Part shown: in pieces, positions 1 to 6,849 of the stretch
Position numbering within the stretch: position 1 is the stretch's first letter
Layout: each line of letters begins with the position of its first letter
Assembly (NCBI GenBank): GCA_965652545.1
Contig: CBFGWV010000185.1
Span: forward strand, 1 to 9,715
Length of the DNA stretch: 9,715 nucleotides
From: CBFGWV01 sp965652545
GTDB lineage: Bacteria; Pseudomonadota; Gammaproteobacteria; Competibacterales; Competibacteraceae
Reading direction: 5' to 3'
Translations under genes and position numbers: made by a program
The notes under the pieces: generated by a model
Database searches by the model: none
Told to the model about the DNA's origin: nothing
What the model saw: the letters and a program-made list of their open reading frames with translations, nothing else

Positions 1-35
1 AAAACTTAAAACTTAAAACTTAAAACTTAAAACTT
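1..35. repeat. Tandem heptamer repeat, five perfect copies
   Basis: The unit AAAACTT (AAGTTTT on the minus strand) occurs five times in perfect head-to-tail order from base 1 to base 35, and the array is cut by the window edge, so the true copy number is unknown. It is strikingly AT-rich compared with the GC-rich DNA around it. The stop codon of rssC (34-36, minus strand) falls in the last unit. Because 7 is not a multiple of 3, successive units place TAA in rotating frames on the minus strand, so the array stops translation in every frame. It could be a variable-number repeat or lie at the edge of an assembly gap; no function is evident. Confidence 0.9.
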
Positions 36-522
36 AACTCTTGCTCCGCTCCAGCATCTCGACCACCGACTTGAACGTCTCACGGTTCGAGGGGTTCAGG
101 TCGCTGAGTATCCGGTGGGCATCGAGCATCGTCTGGTTGAGGTGGGCGCGGGTGGGCTCGTCCACCGGCAACGGCTCGTTGGCCAGGGCGCAGCCGTCGC
201 GGTCGATACACAGGTCGAACACCTTGTCGAATCCCACGCTGCGCAGTGTGGCGTTCACATCCGACTGGGTGGAGACGATGGTCGTCTTGTGGCCGAAGCG
301 GGTGCGCTCGAAATTGGCTACCTTGGCCAGCAGGCCCAGGCTGGTGCTGTCAATGCTCTCGGCCGCGCGCAGGTCGATGATGATGCGGTCGAAATCCGTG
401 CGGGTGAACAAGGCATCGAGAAAATCGTCGACCGCGCAGCCCAGGGTGTAACGCACATCCCCCTCGAAGCGAAGGATGTAGGTGTGGTTTTGCTTGGCGT
501 AGTACACGGCGCCGGAATGCAT
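34..522 (-). CDS. rssC: RssC-like STAS-domain anti-sigma factor antagonist
   Basis: This 162-residue cytoplasmic protein has one STAS domain (about residues 5-108) and a helical tail (about 122-160). The STAS signature is I57-DSTSLGLLAK-67. The position that is phosphorylated in SpoIIAA/RsbV proteins (second residue after the Asp) is Thr60 here, next to Ser59 and Ser61. The tail, with AHRILSDLNPSNRETF around 135-150, resembles the Pseudomonas RssC protein as I remember it and is longer than in plain RsbV proteins. In partner switching the unphosphorylated STAS protein binds an anti-sigma kinase, and a PP2C phosphatase resets it. The gene start overlaps the rssB stop by one base (TGATG), with GGAGG (533-537) ten bases upstream, so it is probably coupled to rssB. 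No anti-sigma kinase is encoded in the window. The family is certain; the rssC name is inferred from gene order and the tail. Confidence 0.87.
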   Translation of the reverse strand: MHSGAVYYAKQNHTYILRFEGDVRYTLGCAVDDFLDALFTRTDFDRIIIDLRAAESIDSTSLGLLAKVANFERTRFGHKTTIVSTQSDVNATLRSVGFDKVFDLCIDRDGCALANEPLPVDEPTRAHLNQTMLDAHRILSDLNPSNRETFKSVVEMLERSKS

Positions 523-1724
523 CAGGCGGTGGCCTCCACGCGGTCGATCAGAAGAACGGTGATATCGTCGGGCAAGGTGGCTTCGGGGTTGACGCCAAGA
601 TGTGCCAGCACGCCGTCGAGGTCACGCGGCGCGGTGCGCGCGGCGGCGGCCAGGGCGGACAGCCGTGATTCCATGCTGCCCGGCAATAACTCCAGTATGC
701 CGTCGGACATCAGCGTCAGACAGAAGTGCGGCGGCAGCGACAAGTGCTCGTTGTGGTATTCGGCAAAATCGAACAAGCCTACAGGTACGTTGCGATCGGC
801 GATGAAGCGGACCTCTTCGCCGTCCACCAGGACCGGTGGAGGGTACTGCCCGCCGACCGCGTAGGTCAGCTCCAGGGTTTTGGTGTTCAGAACCCCGTAG
901 AACATGGTCAGGTACTTGCCCATGTTGCTCTTTAGTATGTTGCGATTCAAGCGGTGGAGGATCTTGGCCGGATCGAGCAGCCCCTTGCTCTTGGAGCGGT
1001 GGAAGAGCTCCAGGTAGCGGCTCATGTAGCTTTTGAGCAGCACGGTCACGAATGCCGACGACACCCCGTGGCCGGAGACATCGGCGATGTAGAACCCAAG
1101 GTGCGTATCGTCGATGGGGAAATAGTCGACGAAATCGCCGCTGAGGTACATGGAGGTCAGCAGGCGACGGCGAAAGCGTACGCCACCCACCACCAGGTCG
1201 TCCTCGGGCAGCAGTTGCCACTGAATGCGCCGACCGGCGGCCTCGTCATCCTCGAGCTGCTGCAGGCTCTCCTGCAGGCGGCGATTGGTGGTTTCCAGGT
1301 GTTCCTGGTATTCGCGATTGCGGCGCATCAGTTGCGAGCGCTCGAGGGCCTGCCCCAGCGCATGCTCGAGCACCGCCACATCCTCCAGCGGCTTGCTCAG
1401 GTAGTCCCAGGCGCCGCGTTTGAGAGCCTCGACCGCGTCGCTGACCCTGCCCACGCCGGAGAGCACGATGAAGGGCATCTCGGGCATCTCGGCATGAACC
1501 ATGTCCATCACCGTCAAGCCATCCATGCCGGGCATGCGCAAGTCGCACAACACCACATCGGGTTGTAGATGACGGCACATTTGCAAGCCGGAGGGTCCAT
1601 CCGCCGCCTGGAGCACATCGTAGTCGGCGTCCTCCAGACAGGCGGCCAGGGTGCCGCGCACATCGGCTTCGTCATCGATGATGAGCACCTTGACCGCCGG
1701 CTCGGTCACCTGCTGGGCGTTCAT
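522..1724 (-). CDS. rssB: RssB-type response regulator fused to PP2C-like serine/threonine phosphatase
   Basis: This 400-residue protein has a receiver domain (about 11-125) with acidic pocket D17/D18, phosphoacceptor D61 (in LCDLRMPG), S89 and K111. A charged, probably coiled-coil linker (about 125-168) follows, then a PP2C/SpoIIE phosphatase domain (about 175-397). The metal-binding acids are all visible: D197 in SGDF, D215 in ADVSGHG, D341 in SDGILE and D386/D387 in PDDITV. The phosphatase is therefore predicted active, unlike E. coli RssB, whose PP2C domain is degenerate. The length and motifs such as YLSGDFVDYF and SSAFVTVLLK match the Pseudomonas RssB protein as I recall it, which influences RpoS and dephosphorylates RssC. 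The likely substrate is the STAS protein encoded directly downstream. The start codon overlaps the kinase stop (ATGA), with GGAGGA just upstream (1728-1733). Family confidence is very high. A role in RpoS turnover is inferred. Confidence 0.9.
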   Translation of the reverse strand: MNAQQVTEPAVKVLIIDDEADVRGTLAACLEDADYDVLQAADGPSGLQMCRHLQPDVVLCDLRMPGMDGLTVMDMVHAEMPEMPFIVLSGVGRVSDAVEALKRGAWDYLSKPLEDVAVLEHALGQALERSQLMRRNREYQEHLETTNRRLQESLQQLEDDEAAGRRIQWQLLPEDDLVVGGVRFRRRLLTSMYLSGDFVDYFPIDDTHLGFYIADVSGHGVSSAFVTVLLKSYMSRYLELFHRSKSKGLLDPAKILHRLNRNILKSNMGKYLTMFYGVLNTKTLELTYAVGGQYPPPVLVDGEEVRFIADRNVPVGLFDFAEYHNEHLSLPPHFCLTLMSDGILELLPGSMESRLSALAAAARTAPRDLDGVLAHLGVNPEATLPDDITVLLIDRVEATA

Positions 1725-3862
1725 TCGTCCTCCAGGGGCAGCAGCATCGTGAAACGTGCGCCTTCGCCCGGCTGCGAGGTGACGGTGAGGCTGCCACGGT
1801 GCTGCTCGGTGACGATGAAATACGACACCGACAGCCCGAGCCCGGTGCCGGCACCCACGTCTTTGGTGGTAAAGAACGGCTCGAACACCCGCTTGCGGAC
1901 ATCGGCTGACATGCCCGGACCGTTGTCGATGATCTCGATCACCGCGTAGCCGAGCTCATGCCGTGTCCGCAAGGTGAGTGTCGGGTTCTCGGTGTTGGCG
2001 CTGAGCATCGATTGGGCGGCGTTCTTGATCAAGTTCAGCAACACCTGTTCGATTTCTGTCCGTACGCAGGAGATGACCGAGAGTTCCGGATCGAACTCGC
2101 GGACGATGCTGACCTTGTCGAAGTCGTGCCGGGTGCGCAGCAGGTAGTCGTTGGAGGCCAGGCGCACGGCGGTGTCGATCATGTCATTGACGCGCGCCGG
2201 CTGCGGTTCGGCTTCGGCGCGGCGGCTGAAGGAGAGCATGTCGGCCACGATGCGGGCGGCGCGCGCACCGGCATCGCGAACCTGCTCGATCAAGTTGGGG
2301 ATATCGCGGCGGTTCAGATAGTCGCGCAGATGGTCCAGCTTCACATCGGCGGCCAGCGCGGCTTCGGCATTGCGGCGGTTGTCCGCCATCAGACGCTGGC
2401 GAATGGCTTGCGTGCCCTGCAGGATCGCACCCAGGGGGTTGTTGATCTCGTGGGCCATACCGGCGGCCAACCCGCCCACCGACAGCATTTTCTCGGTTTG
2501 CACCATCATTTCTTCGGTCTTGACCCTCGCGGTGACGTCGTCCAGACGAATCACTGCGGACAGGGTGTCATCGGCAACCAGAGGATAGACCATCACCTCC
2601 AGATGATGACGCGCATCGCCCAGCGGGACTGTAAAGCGTTGTGACTTATACGTGCGGCGCTCGCGGATCGCCTTGCGGATCTGGCTTTGACGGTGCGTCA
2701 GTTGCGTGAACACCTCGACGAAATCGCGTCCGCGCGCCTGTTGCCAGGAGAAGCCGCTCATCCGCGCGGCGTGTTCGTTCCAGTCCACCAGGCGGCCGTC
2801 GGTGTCCACGCCCACGAGCACCGAGGGCATGGAGTCGATCACGCTCTTGAGGTACGCCCGCACGCGGCTGAGCGCCTCTTCGCCGGCCTTTTGTTCGCTG
2901 ATGTCGGTGACCAGCCCCTCGACACTGGAGACCAGGCCGGCGGGGTCATACACGCCGGTGCCTTGCTCCCAAACCCATTTCTCCTGCCCCTGGGCATCGC
3001 GGATGCGGTAGGTGATGCGAAACGGCGTACGATCGGCCAGCGCCTGGGCGATGGCGGCGCTGACCCGGGCGCGATCGTCGTGGTGGATCAGATCACGATA
3101 GGCCGAATGACCGCCGACGATGAGGTTCTGCGGCGGGATGCCGGTCAAAGCCATTGCCCCTTGGCTGGCAAACATCAAGGCGCCGTCGGGGTCGGCTTCG
3201 GCGCGGTAGGCCATGCCCGGCACATTGGCCAGCAAGGTGCTGACGAAGCGCTGGTGCTCGGCCAGTGCCTGTTTGGCCAGCACTCGCTCCGAGATGTCGC
3301 TGGCCACGCCCACATACCCGTCGAACTGGCCGGAGGGCAGAAATACCGGCTTGCCGCTGACCCGTATCCATACATCGCGCTCATTGTCCGGTAGCGACAG
3401 CCGGTAGACGAAATCGCGTATCGGCGAATGGGCCTCCATCTGCGCCCGGTGCGCGGCCCACTGCGGGTCGTCCTCGCCGCCCTGGCCCAGCGACCAGCGG
3501 GTGCGGCCGAGGATCGTAGCGGCGGGCACGCCGGTGATCTCGGGGAATCGATCGGAGACGTAGCGGAAGCGGTGCTTGGCGTCGGTCTCCCAGAGCCAGT
3601 CGCTGGCCGCTTCGGCCATCACCGCATAACGCCGATCGGTTGCGCGTCGGCGTGTCTGCAGGCGCTTCTCGCGGCGCCAGCGGCGCACGGTGTCAGCGAT
3701 GGCCAGCGCAATGATGGCGGCATGGCCGGCGGCCAAGTGGAGGTCGCTGATCCAGCCGGCCAGCCAGATGCCGTCCAGTGCGAGAACTGCGGCCCCCAAC
3801 GCGAGCAGCGTGCGGGCGCCGACACTGTGGCGTGGACGCCCATCGGCAATCGACTCGGGCAT
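1721..3862 (-). CDS. Membrane-anchored multi-PAS sensor histidine kinase
   Basis: The protein has 713 residues from ATG at 3862. Two short hydrophobic segments near the N-terminus (about 16-38 and 44-59) suggest a membrane hairpin with almost no periplasmic loop, so sensing is probably cytosolic or in the membrane. Three PAS-type domains follow (about 80-192, 202-323 and 332-444), the first two ending in the typical DISE sequence. The HisKA domain carries H471 in AAGMAHEINNPLG. The HATPase domain has the N box NLIKN (610-614), G1 DNGPG (646-650), F box FEPFF (660-664) and G2 GAGTGLG (670-676), so it looks fully active. An in-frame TTG at 3880 would add six residues but has no ribosome binding site; the ATG has a weak GGA ahead. 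Its stop overlaps the rssB start (ATGA), which marks it as the probable kinase for RssB. No haem- or flavin-binding signature could be recognised, so the signal is unknown. Confidence 0.9.
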   Translation of the reverse strand: MPESIADGRPRHSVGARTLLALGAAVLALDGIWLAGWISDLHLAAGHAAIIALAIADTVRRWRREKRLQTRRRATDRRYAVMAEAASDWLWETDAKHRFRYVSDRFPEITGVPAATILGRTRWSLGQGGEDDPQWAAHRAQMEAHSPIRDFVYRLSLPDNERDVWIRVSGKPVFLPSGQFDGYVGVASDISERVLAKQALAEHQRFVSTLLANVPGMAYRAEADPDGALMFASQGAMALTGIPPQNLIVGGHSAYRDLIHHDDRARVSAAIAQALADRTPFRITYRIRDAQGQEKWVWEQGTGVYDPAGLVSSVEGLVTDISEQKAGEEALSRVRAYLKSVIDSMPSVLVGVDTDGRLVDWNEHAARMSGFSWQQARGRDFVEVFTQLTHRQSQIRKAIRERRTYKSQRFTVPLGDARHHLEVMVYPLVADDTLSAVIRLDDVTARVKTEEMMVQTEKMLSVGGLAAGMAHEINNPLGAILQGTQAIRQRLMADNRRNAEAALAADVKLDHLRDYLNRRDIPNLIEQVRDAGARAARIVADMLSFSRRAEAEPQPARVNDMIDTAVRLASNDYLLRTRHDFDKVSIVREFDPELSVISCVRTEIEQVLLNLIKNAAQSMLSANTENPTLTLRTRHELGYAVIEIIDNGPGMSADVRKRVFEPFFTTKDVGAGTGLGLSVSYFIVTEQHRGSLTVTSQPGEGARFTMLLPLEDE

Positions 3863-3979
3863 GGTCGTTCCAATCCGCAAGCGTTGGGTTGTCGTTCAGA
3901 GCTTCCTTGGATGAGCCTATCGCATGTACGCCCACCCCGTGAAACAATGCGCAGCTTGACCAAGACCGGATGCATCGCA
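3863..3979. promoter_or_regulatory. Divergent intergenic region between kinase operon and nagZ
   Basis: Transcription of the signalling operon (minus strand) and of nagZ (plus strand) must begin in or near this 117-bp gap unless nagZ is read from elsewhere. The best minus-strand candidate is TTGTTT (3942-3947) with TGCGAT (3919-3924) at 17-bp spacing, each matching the sigma70 consensus at only three of six bases. I find no convincing plus-strand promoter and no clear palindromic operator. The assignment rests on gene layout rather than on a strong motif. Confidence 0.3.
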
Positions 3980-4981
3980 ATGCGACTTGGACCCCTGATG
4001 ATGGGCATCCCCGGCCCGGAGCTCGATGCCCAAACCCGTGAGCGCCTGATGCACCCGACGGTGGGTGGCGTGATCCTATTCACCCGCAACTATCGCGATC
4101 GGCCACAGCTGCAGCGATTGGTGCGCGACTTGCGTGCCGCACGCGCCGGCTTATTAGTGGCGGTGGATCACGAAGGCGGTCGGGTACAACGCTTTCGCGA
4201 CGGCTTCACCGTGCTGCCTCCGGCCCGTGCGTATGGCCAGCTGTACGAGCAGGACCCGTCGGCCGGCGAAGCGGCCGCGCGGGCCGGTGGCCAAGTGCTG
4301 GCCGGCGAACTGCGCGAGGCCGGTCTGGACTTCAGTTTCGCGCCCGTGCTGGATCTGGATTTCGGTCGCAGCGATGTGATCGGCGACCGGGCGTTTCATC
4401 GCGATGCATCAATCGTCGCCCGGCTTGCCGGCGCCTTCATCGACGGCCTGCACGACCAGGGTATGGCCGCCGTGGGCAAGCATTTCCCCGGCCACGGGTG
4501 GGCCCGGGCGGACTCGCACGCCATCCTGCCCGACGACGAGCGCGGCCTGGATGCGCTTCTCGACGACGATCTGAGGCCGTACCGCACCCTGGCCACAGCG
4601 CTGGATGCAGTCATGCCCGCGCATGTGCGCTACCCGGCAGTGGACCGCCAGCCGGCGGGCTTCTCCGCCAACTGGCTGCACCGCATCCTGCGCGGACGGC
4701 TGCGCTTTCGCGGGGCCATCATCAGCGATGATCTGGACATGGCCGGCGCCCACGGCGCGGGTAAACCCGCGGCGCGGGCCGAGGCCGCCTGGTTCGCCGG
4801 CTGCGACCTGCTGCTCTCGTGCAGCGAGATGGCCGCGGTGGATGACATTCTCGATCACGCCAGTCTGGAGAAGCGGCGCGATTCGACGGCACGGGTAGCC
4901 GCCCTGCGTGCCCGCACAGCCGATACGCAGACAGCGGTGGATCTGGCCGCGGCACGGCAACGGTTGGCGACGCTGGGTTGA
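3980..4981 (+). CDS. nagZ: Beta-N-acetylhexosaminidase NagZ (glycoside hydrolase family 3)
   Basis: This 333-residue cytoplasmic enzyme removes N-acetylglucosamine from anhydromuropeptides during peptidoglycan recycling. The GH3 barrel carries GGVILFTRNYRD (29-40), VDHEGGRVQRF (62-72), the KHFPGHG loop (167-173) followed by D178-S179-H180, where the His is the NagZ general acid/base, and SDDLDM (249-254), where D250 is the expected nucleophile. The length fits NagZ (about 330-345 residues), and there is no signal peptide. I chose the ATG at 3980 because NagZ proteins usually begin one to three residues before LGP. An in-frame ATG at 3947 would add eleven residues, and neither start has a good ribosome binding site. 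The open frame continues upstream to 3428, but that part lies over the kinase gene. In Pseudomonas, nagZ is next to methylthioinosine phosphorylase, a neighbourhood partly kept here. Muropeptide products of NagZ control AmpC in some species; no ampR or ampC is seen here. Confidence 0.93.
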   Translation: MRLGPLMMGIPGPELDAQTRERLMHPTVGGVILFTRNYRDRPQLQRLVRDLRAARAGLLVAVDHEGGRVQRFRDGFTVLPPARAYGQLYEQDPSAGEAAARAGGQVLAGELREAGLDFSFAPVLDLDFGRSDVIGDRAFHRDASIVARLAGAFIDGLHDQGMAAVGKHFPGHGWARADSHAILPDDERGLDALLDDDLRPYRTLATALDAVMPAHVRYPAVDRQPAGFSANWLHRILRGRLRFRGAIISDDLDMAGAHGAGKPAARAEAAWFAGCDLLLSCSEMAAVDDILDHASLEKRRDSTARVAALRARTADTQTAVDLAAARQRLATLG

Positions 4982-4996
4982 TCACCCCCTGGGGGG

Positions 4997-5025
4997 TGGC
5001 CCCAGCCCGGGCAGCCCCCTATAAT
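4997..5025 (+). promoter_or_regulatory. Sigma70-like promoter for the DsrE-hpt-MTIP genes
   Basis: A perfect -10 box TATAAT lies at 5020-5025. A weaker -35 box TGGCCC (4997-5002, three of six consensus bases) is placed at the ideal 17-bp spacing. The expected transcript start is near 5032, leaving a short leader before the ATG at 5070. This suggests the salvage genes can be transcribed independently of nagZ. The boxes are seen directly; their activity is inferred. Confidence 0.6.
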
Positions 5026-5069
5026 CCGGCGCCTTTCCATCTCCCGCCCGTAGTGACAATGAGGCCGCC

Positions 5070-5438
5070 ATGGCGAACAAGCTGTTGATCGTGATGGTCA
5101 ACACCGATCCGGCCAACCCGACGGAACTGGGCGCGCCACTGTTTCAGGCCACTGCCGCCGCCACGATGGAATACGACGTGGAAGTCGTCTTCAGCGGCCG
5201 CGCCGGCGAATTGGCCCGCGAGGGCGTTGCCGCCGCCATCCCGCTGCCCGACGATTCCGGACGCAGCGTGTACGATGTGATTCGCGATGCCGCAGACGCT
5301 GGTGTGAAGTTCAAGGTGTGCCCGCATGTGCAGGTCCATTGGCCTGGGCCGCTGATCGCCGAAATCGTCGAAACCGTCGGTGGTGCCTACGTGATCAGCG
5401 AGGCCATGGACGACGACACCGTGACGTTCACTTACTAG
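5070..5438 (+). CDS. Small DsrE/DsrF-like family protein
   Basis: This 122-residue soluble protein has the alternating beta/alpha pattern of DsrE-like folds: a hydrophobic first strand LLIVMV (5-10), a second strand VEVVFSG (37-43), a DAADAGVKFKVCPH segment (73-86) and a C-terminal AYVISEAM strand and turn (106-113). Its single cysteine, C84, sits just before the final helix-strand unit, close to where sulfur-carrying DsrE/TusD proteins have their active cysteine. Sulfur transfer is therefore possible but unproven, since many DsrE-like proteins have no known function. GAGG (5061-5064) precedes the ATG at a good distance. The gene stops 16 bases before hpt, and the hpt ribosome binding site overlaps its stop codon, so the two are surely co-transcribed. 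A role in handling a sulfur compound linked to methylthio salvage is only a guess from context. Confidence 0.75.
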   Translation: MANKLLIVMVNTDPANPTELGAPLFQATAAATMEYDVEVVFSGRAGELAREGVAAAIPLPDDSGRSVYDVIRDAADAGVKFKVCPHVQVHWPGPLIAEIVETVGGAYVISEAMDDDTVTFTY

Positions 5439-5442
5439 GAGG
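5437..5442 (+). promoter_or_regulatory. Strong ribosome binding site of hpt
   Basis: A perfect AGGAGG overlaps the TAG stop codon of the DsrE-like gene (5436-5438) and lies 12 bases before the hpt ATG at 5455. It supports that ATG and suggests that hpt translation follows on from the upstream gene. The spacing is slightly long. Confidence 0.75.
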
Positions 5443-5454
5443 CGAAGAATCCCC

Positions 5455-6015
5455 ATGGGCACCATCACCCACGACGAGGCCATGCGGGTACTGCGCGCCG
5501 CTGATCTCCTATGTAGCGAGGGCGAGGTCCAGGCCGCTCTGGACCGGATGGCCAAAGCCATCACCGAGACACTGGGGGAGACCGACCCGGTCGTCCTGGT
5601 GGTCATGAACGGTGCCCTGATCCCCGCCGGTCATCTGCTCACCCGCTTGAGTTTCCCGTTTCAGATCGGCTATCTGCACGCCACCCGCTATCGCGGCGGC
5701 ATCCGTGGCGGCGAACTGCACTGGATCGCGCGGCCGAGTATCGGTGTCGGCGGCCGTACCGTGCTGGTGATCGACGATATCTTCGACGAGGGCATCACCC
5801 TCAAGGCGATCATCGCGGACCTGGCTCGGCAGCAGGTCAAGGCGTTATTCAGCGCCGTGCTGGTCAACAAGGTCCACGACCGCAAGGCGCCGGGGCTGTC
5901 GGTCGACTTCATCGGCCTGGATGTCCCCGACCGCTACGTGTTCGGCTGTGGCATGGATTACAAGGAATACCTGCGCAACCTGCCCGGCATCTATGCCGTC
6001 AGCCAGGCGGAGTAA
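5455..6015 (+). CDS. hpt: Hypoxanthine-guanine phosphoribosyltransferase
   Basis: This 186-residue cytoplasmic type I phosphoribosyltransferase converts hypoxanthine or guanine plus PRPP to IMP or GMP. The PRPP-binding signature is VLVIDDIFDEGITL (103-116), with the two conserved acids D107/D108. The pyrophosphate loop is MNGALIPAG (51-59). K139 in VNKVHDRKA is the expected purine-contacting lysine, and FIGLDVPDRYVFGCGMDY (152-169) forms the C-terminal nucleobase region. LHATRYRGG (74-82) and the NLPGIYAV ending closely resemble the Pseudomonas enzyme, whose length (about 185) is the same. Four bases separate its stop from the methylthioinosine phosphorylase ATG. That neighbour releases hypoxanthine, the substrate of this enzyme, so the pair forms a two-step salvage module. 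Preference for hypoxanthine over guanine cannot be read from the sequence. Confidence 0.93.
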   Translation: MGTITHDEAMRVLRAADLLCSEGEVQAALDRMAKAITETLGETDPVVLVVMNGALIPAGHLLTRLSFPFQIGYLHATRYRGGIRGGELHWIARPSIGVGGRTVLVIDDIFDEGITLKAIIADLARQQVKALFSAVLVNKVHDRKAPGLSVDFIGLDVPDRYVFGCGMDYKEYLRNLPGIYAVSQAE

Positions 6016-6019
6016 GTCC

Positions 6020-6802
6020 ATGCACAAGAAACTGGCCATCATCGGTGGTACAGGGCTGACCTCGCTCTCCACGCTGGAGATTACCGGGCGCGAGATGGTG
6101 TCCACGCCCTTCGGTGAGCCCTCCGGGCCGATCACCCACGGCAAGCTCGGTGGCCAGGAGGTCGTTTTCCTGGCCCGCCACGGCCATCACCACACGATTC
6201 CGCCGCACCGGGTCAACTACCGCGCCAACGTTTGGGCGCTCAAGCATATCGGCGTCGAGCGGATCGTCGCCGTGGCCGCCGTGGGTGGCATCACCCGCCT
6301 CATGACGCCCGCCCGGCTGGTGATTCCCGACCAGATCATCGACTTCACCTGGGGACGCAAGCACACCTTCTTCGAGGATGACCTGGACGCGGTGGTGCAT
6401 GTCGACTTCTCCTACCCCTACTGCCCGGTGTTGCGCAGCGGGCTGCTCAAGGCGGCCGCGGCGGCCAATCTGGACGTCCACGACGGCGGCACCTATGCGG
6501 CGACCCAGGGTCCGCGGCTGGAGACGGCCGCCGAGATCGGCCGCCTGGAGCGCGACGGCTGCGACATCGTAGGCATGACCGGGATGCCGGAGGCCGCCCT
6601 GGCACGGGAGCTCGAGCTCTCCTACGCTTGTTGCGCGGTCGTCGCCAACTGGGCGGCCGGCAAGGGCGCGGGCATCATCACCATGGACGAGATCGGTAAG
6701 AATCTGGACCAGGGCATGCATCAGGTCCGCGCTCTGTTGGATGTCGTGGTGCCGGAACTGAACCGGGATCAGCCGGGCGGGGGCGACGCCACGTCCGGGT
6801 GA
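6020..6802 (+). CDS. S-methyl-5'-thioinosine phosphorylase (MTIP, MTAP/PNP family)
   Basis: This 260-residue cytoplasmic enzyme should cleave methylthioinosine with phosphate to hypoxanthine and methylthioribose-1-phosphate. Family motifs are IIGGTGL (7-13, phosphate loop), ARHGHHH (52-58), NYRAN (66-70), TQGPRLET (162-169) and GMTGMPEAALARE (185-197). In adenosine-type MTA phosphorylases a D-x-D motif (human D220/D222) binds the 6-amino group. Here that site reads N210-W211-A212, as in the Pseudomonas methylthioinosine enzyme, so a 6-oxopurine is the likely substrate. I chose the ATG at 6020 because it starts right before the conserved LAIIGGTGL strand and has GGCGGAG just upstream; an earlier in-frame start at 5921 lies inside hpt. 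The last dozen residues (Gly/Asp-rich) exceed the usual 245 or so. The route needs a methylthioadenosine deaminase, which is not in this window. Plain methylthioadenosine phosphorylase is the alternative. Confidence 0.9.
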   Translation: MHKKLAIIGGTGLTSLSTLEITGREMVSTPFGEPSGPITHGKLGGQEVVFLARHGHHHTIPPHRVNYRANVWALKHIGVERIVAVAAVGGITRLMTPARLVIPDQIIDFTWGRKHTFFEDDLDAVVHVDFSYPYCPVLRSGLLKAAAAANLDVHDGGTYAATQGPRLETAAEIGRLERDGCDIVGMTGMPEAALARELELSYACCAVVANWAAGKGAGIITMDEIGKNLDQGMHQVRALLDVVVPELNRDQPGGGDATSG

Positions 6803-6849
6803 CCGCCCGTCTGCGGTACCTAGAGCCAGACGCAGTCGGGGGTGAGTCC

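Noticed and set aside
1..35. Heptamer array as a CRISPR array
   Set aside because: The units are 7 bp, contiguous and without spacers, so this is a simple tandem repeat.
3863..3880. TTG start adding six residues to the histidine kinase
   Set aside because: It has no ribosome binding site and uses a rare start codon, while an ATG follows at 3862. It cannot be fully excluded.
3428..3946. Upstream extension of the nagZ frame
   Set aside because: The extra 173 codons overlap the histidine kinase coding region on the other strand, and NagZ proteins start near the LGP motif at 3986.
4984..4997. GC-rich inverted repeat after nagZ as a terminator
   Set aside because: The ACCCCC/GGGGGT arms are separated by only two bases and no T-run follows, so it does not meet the pattern of an intrinsic terminator.
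5999..6721. Minus-strand open frame of 240 codons
   Set aside because: It is antisense to the methylthioinosine phosphorylase gene and has no family signature.
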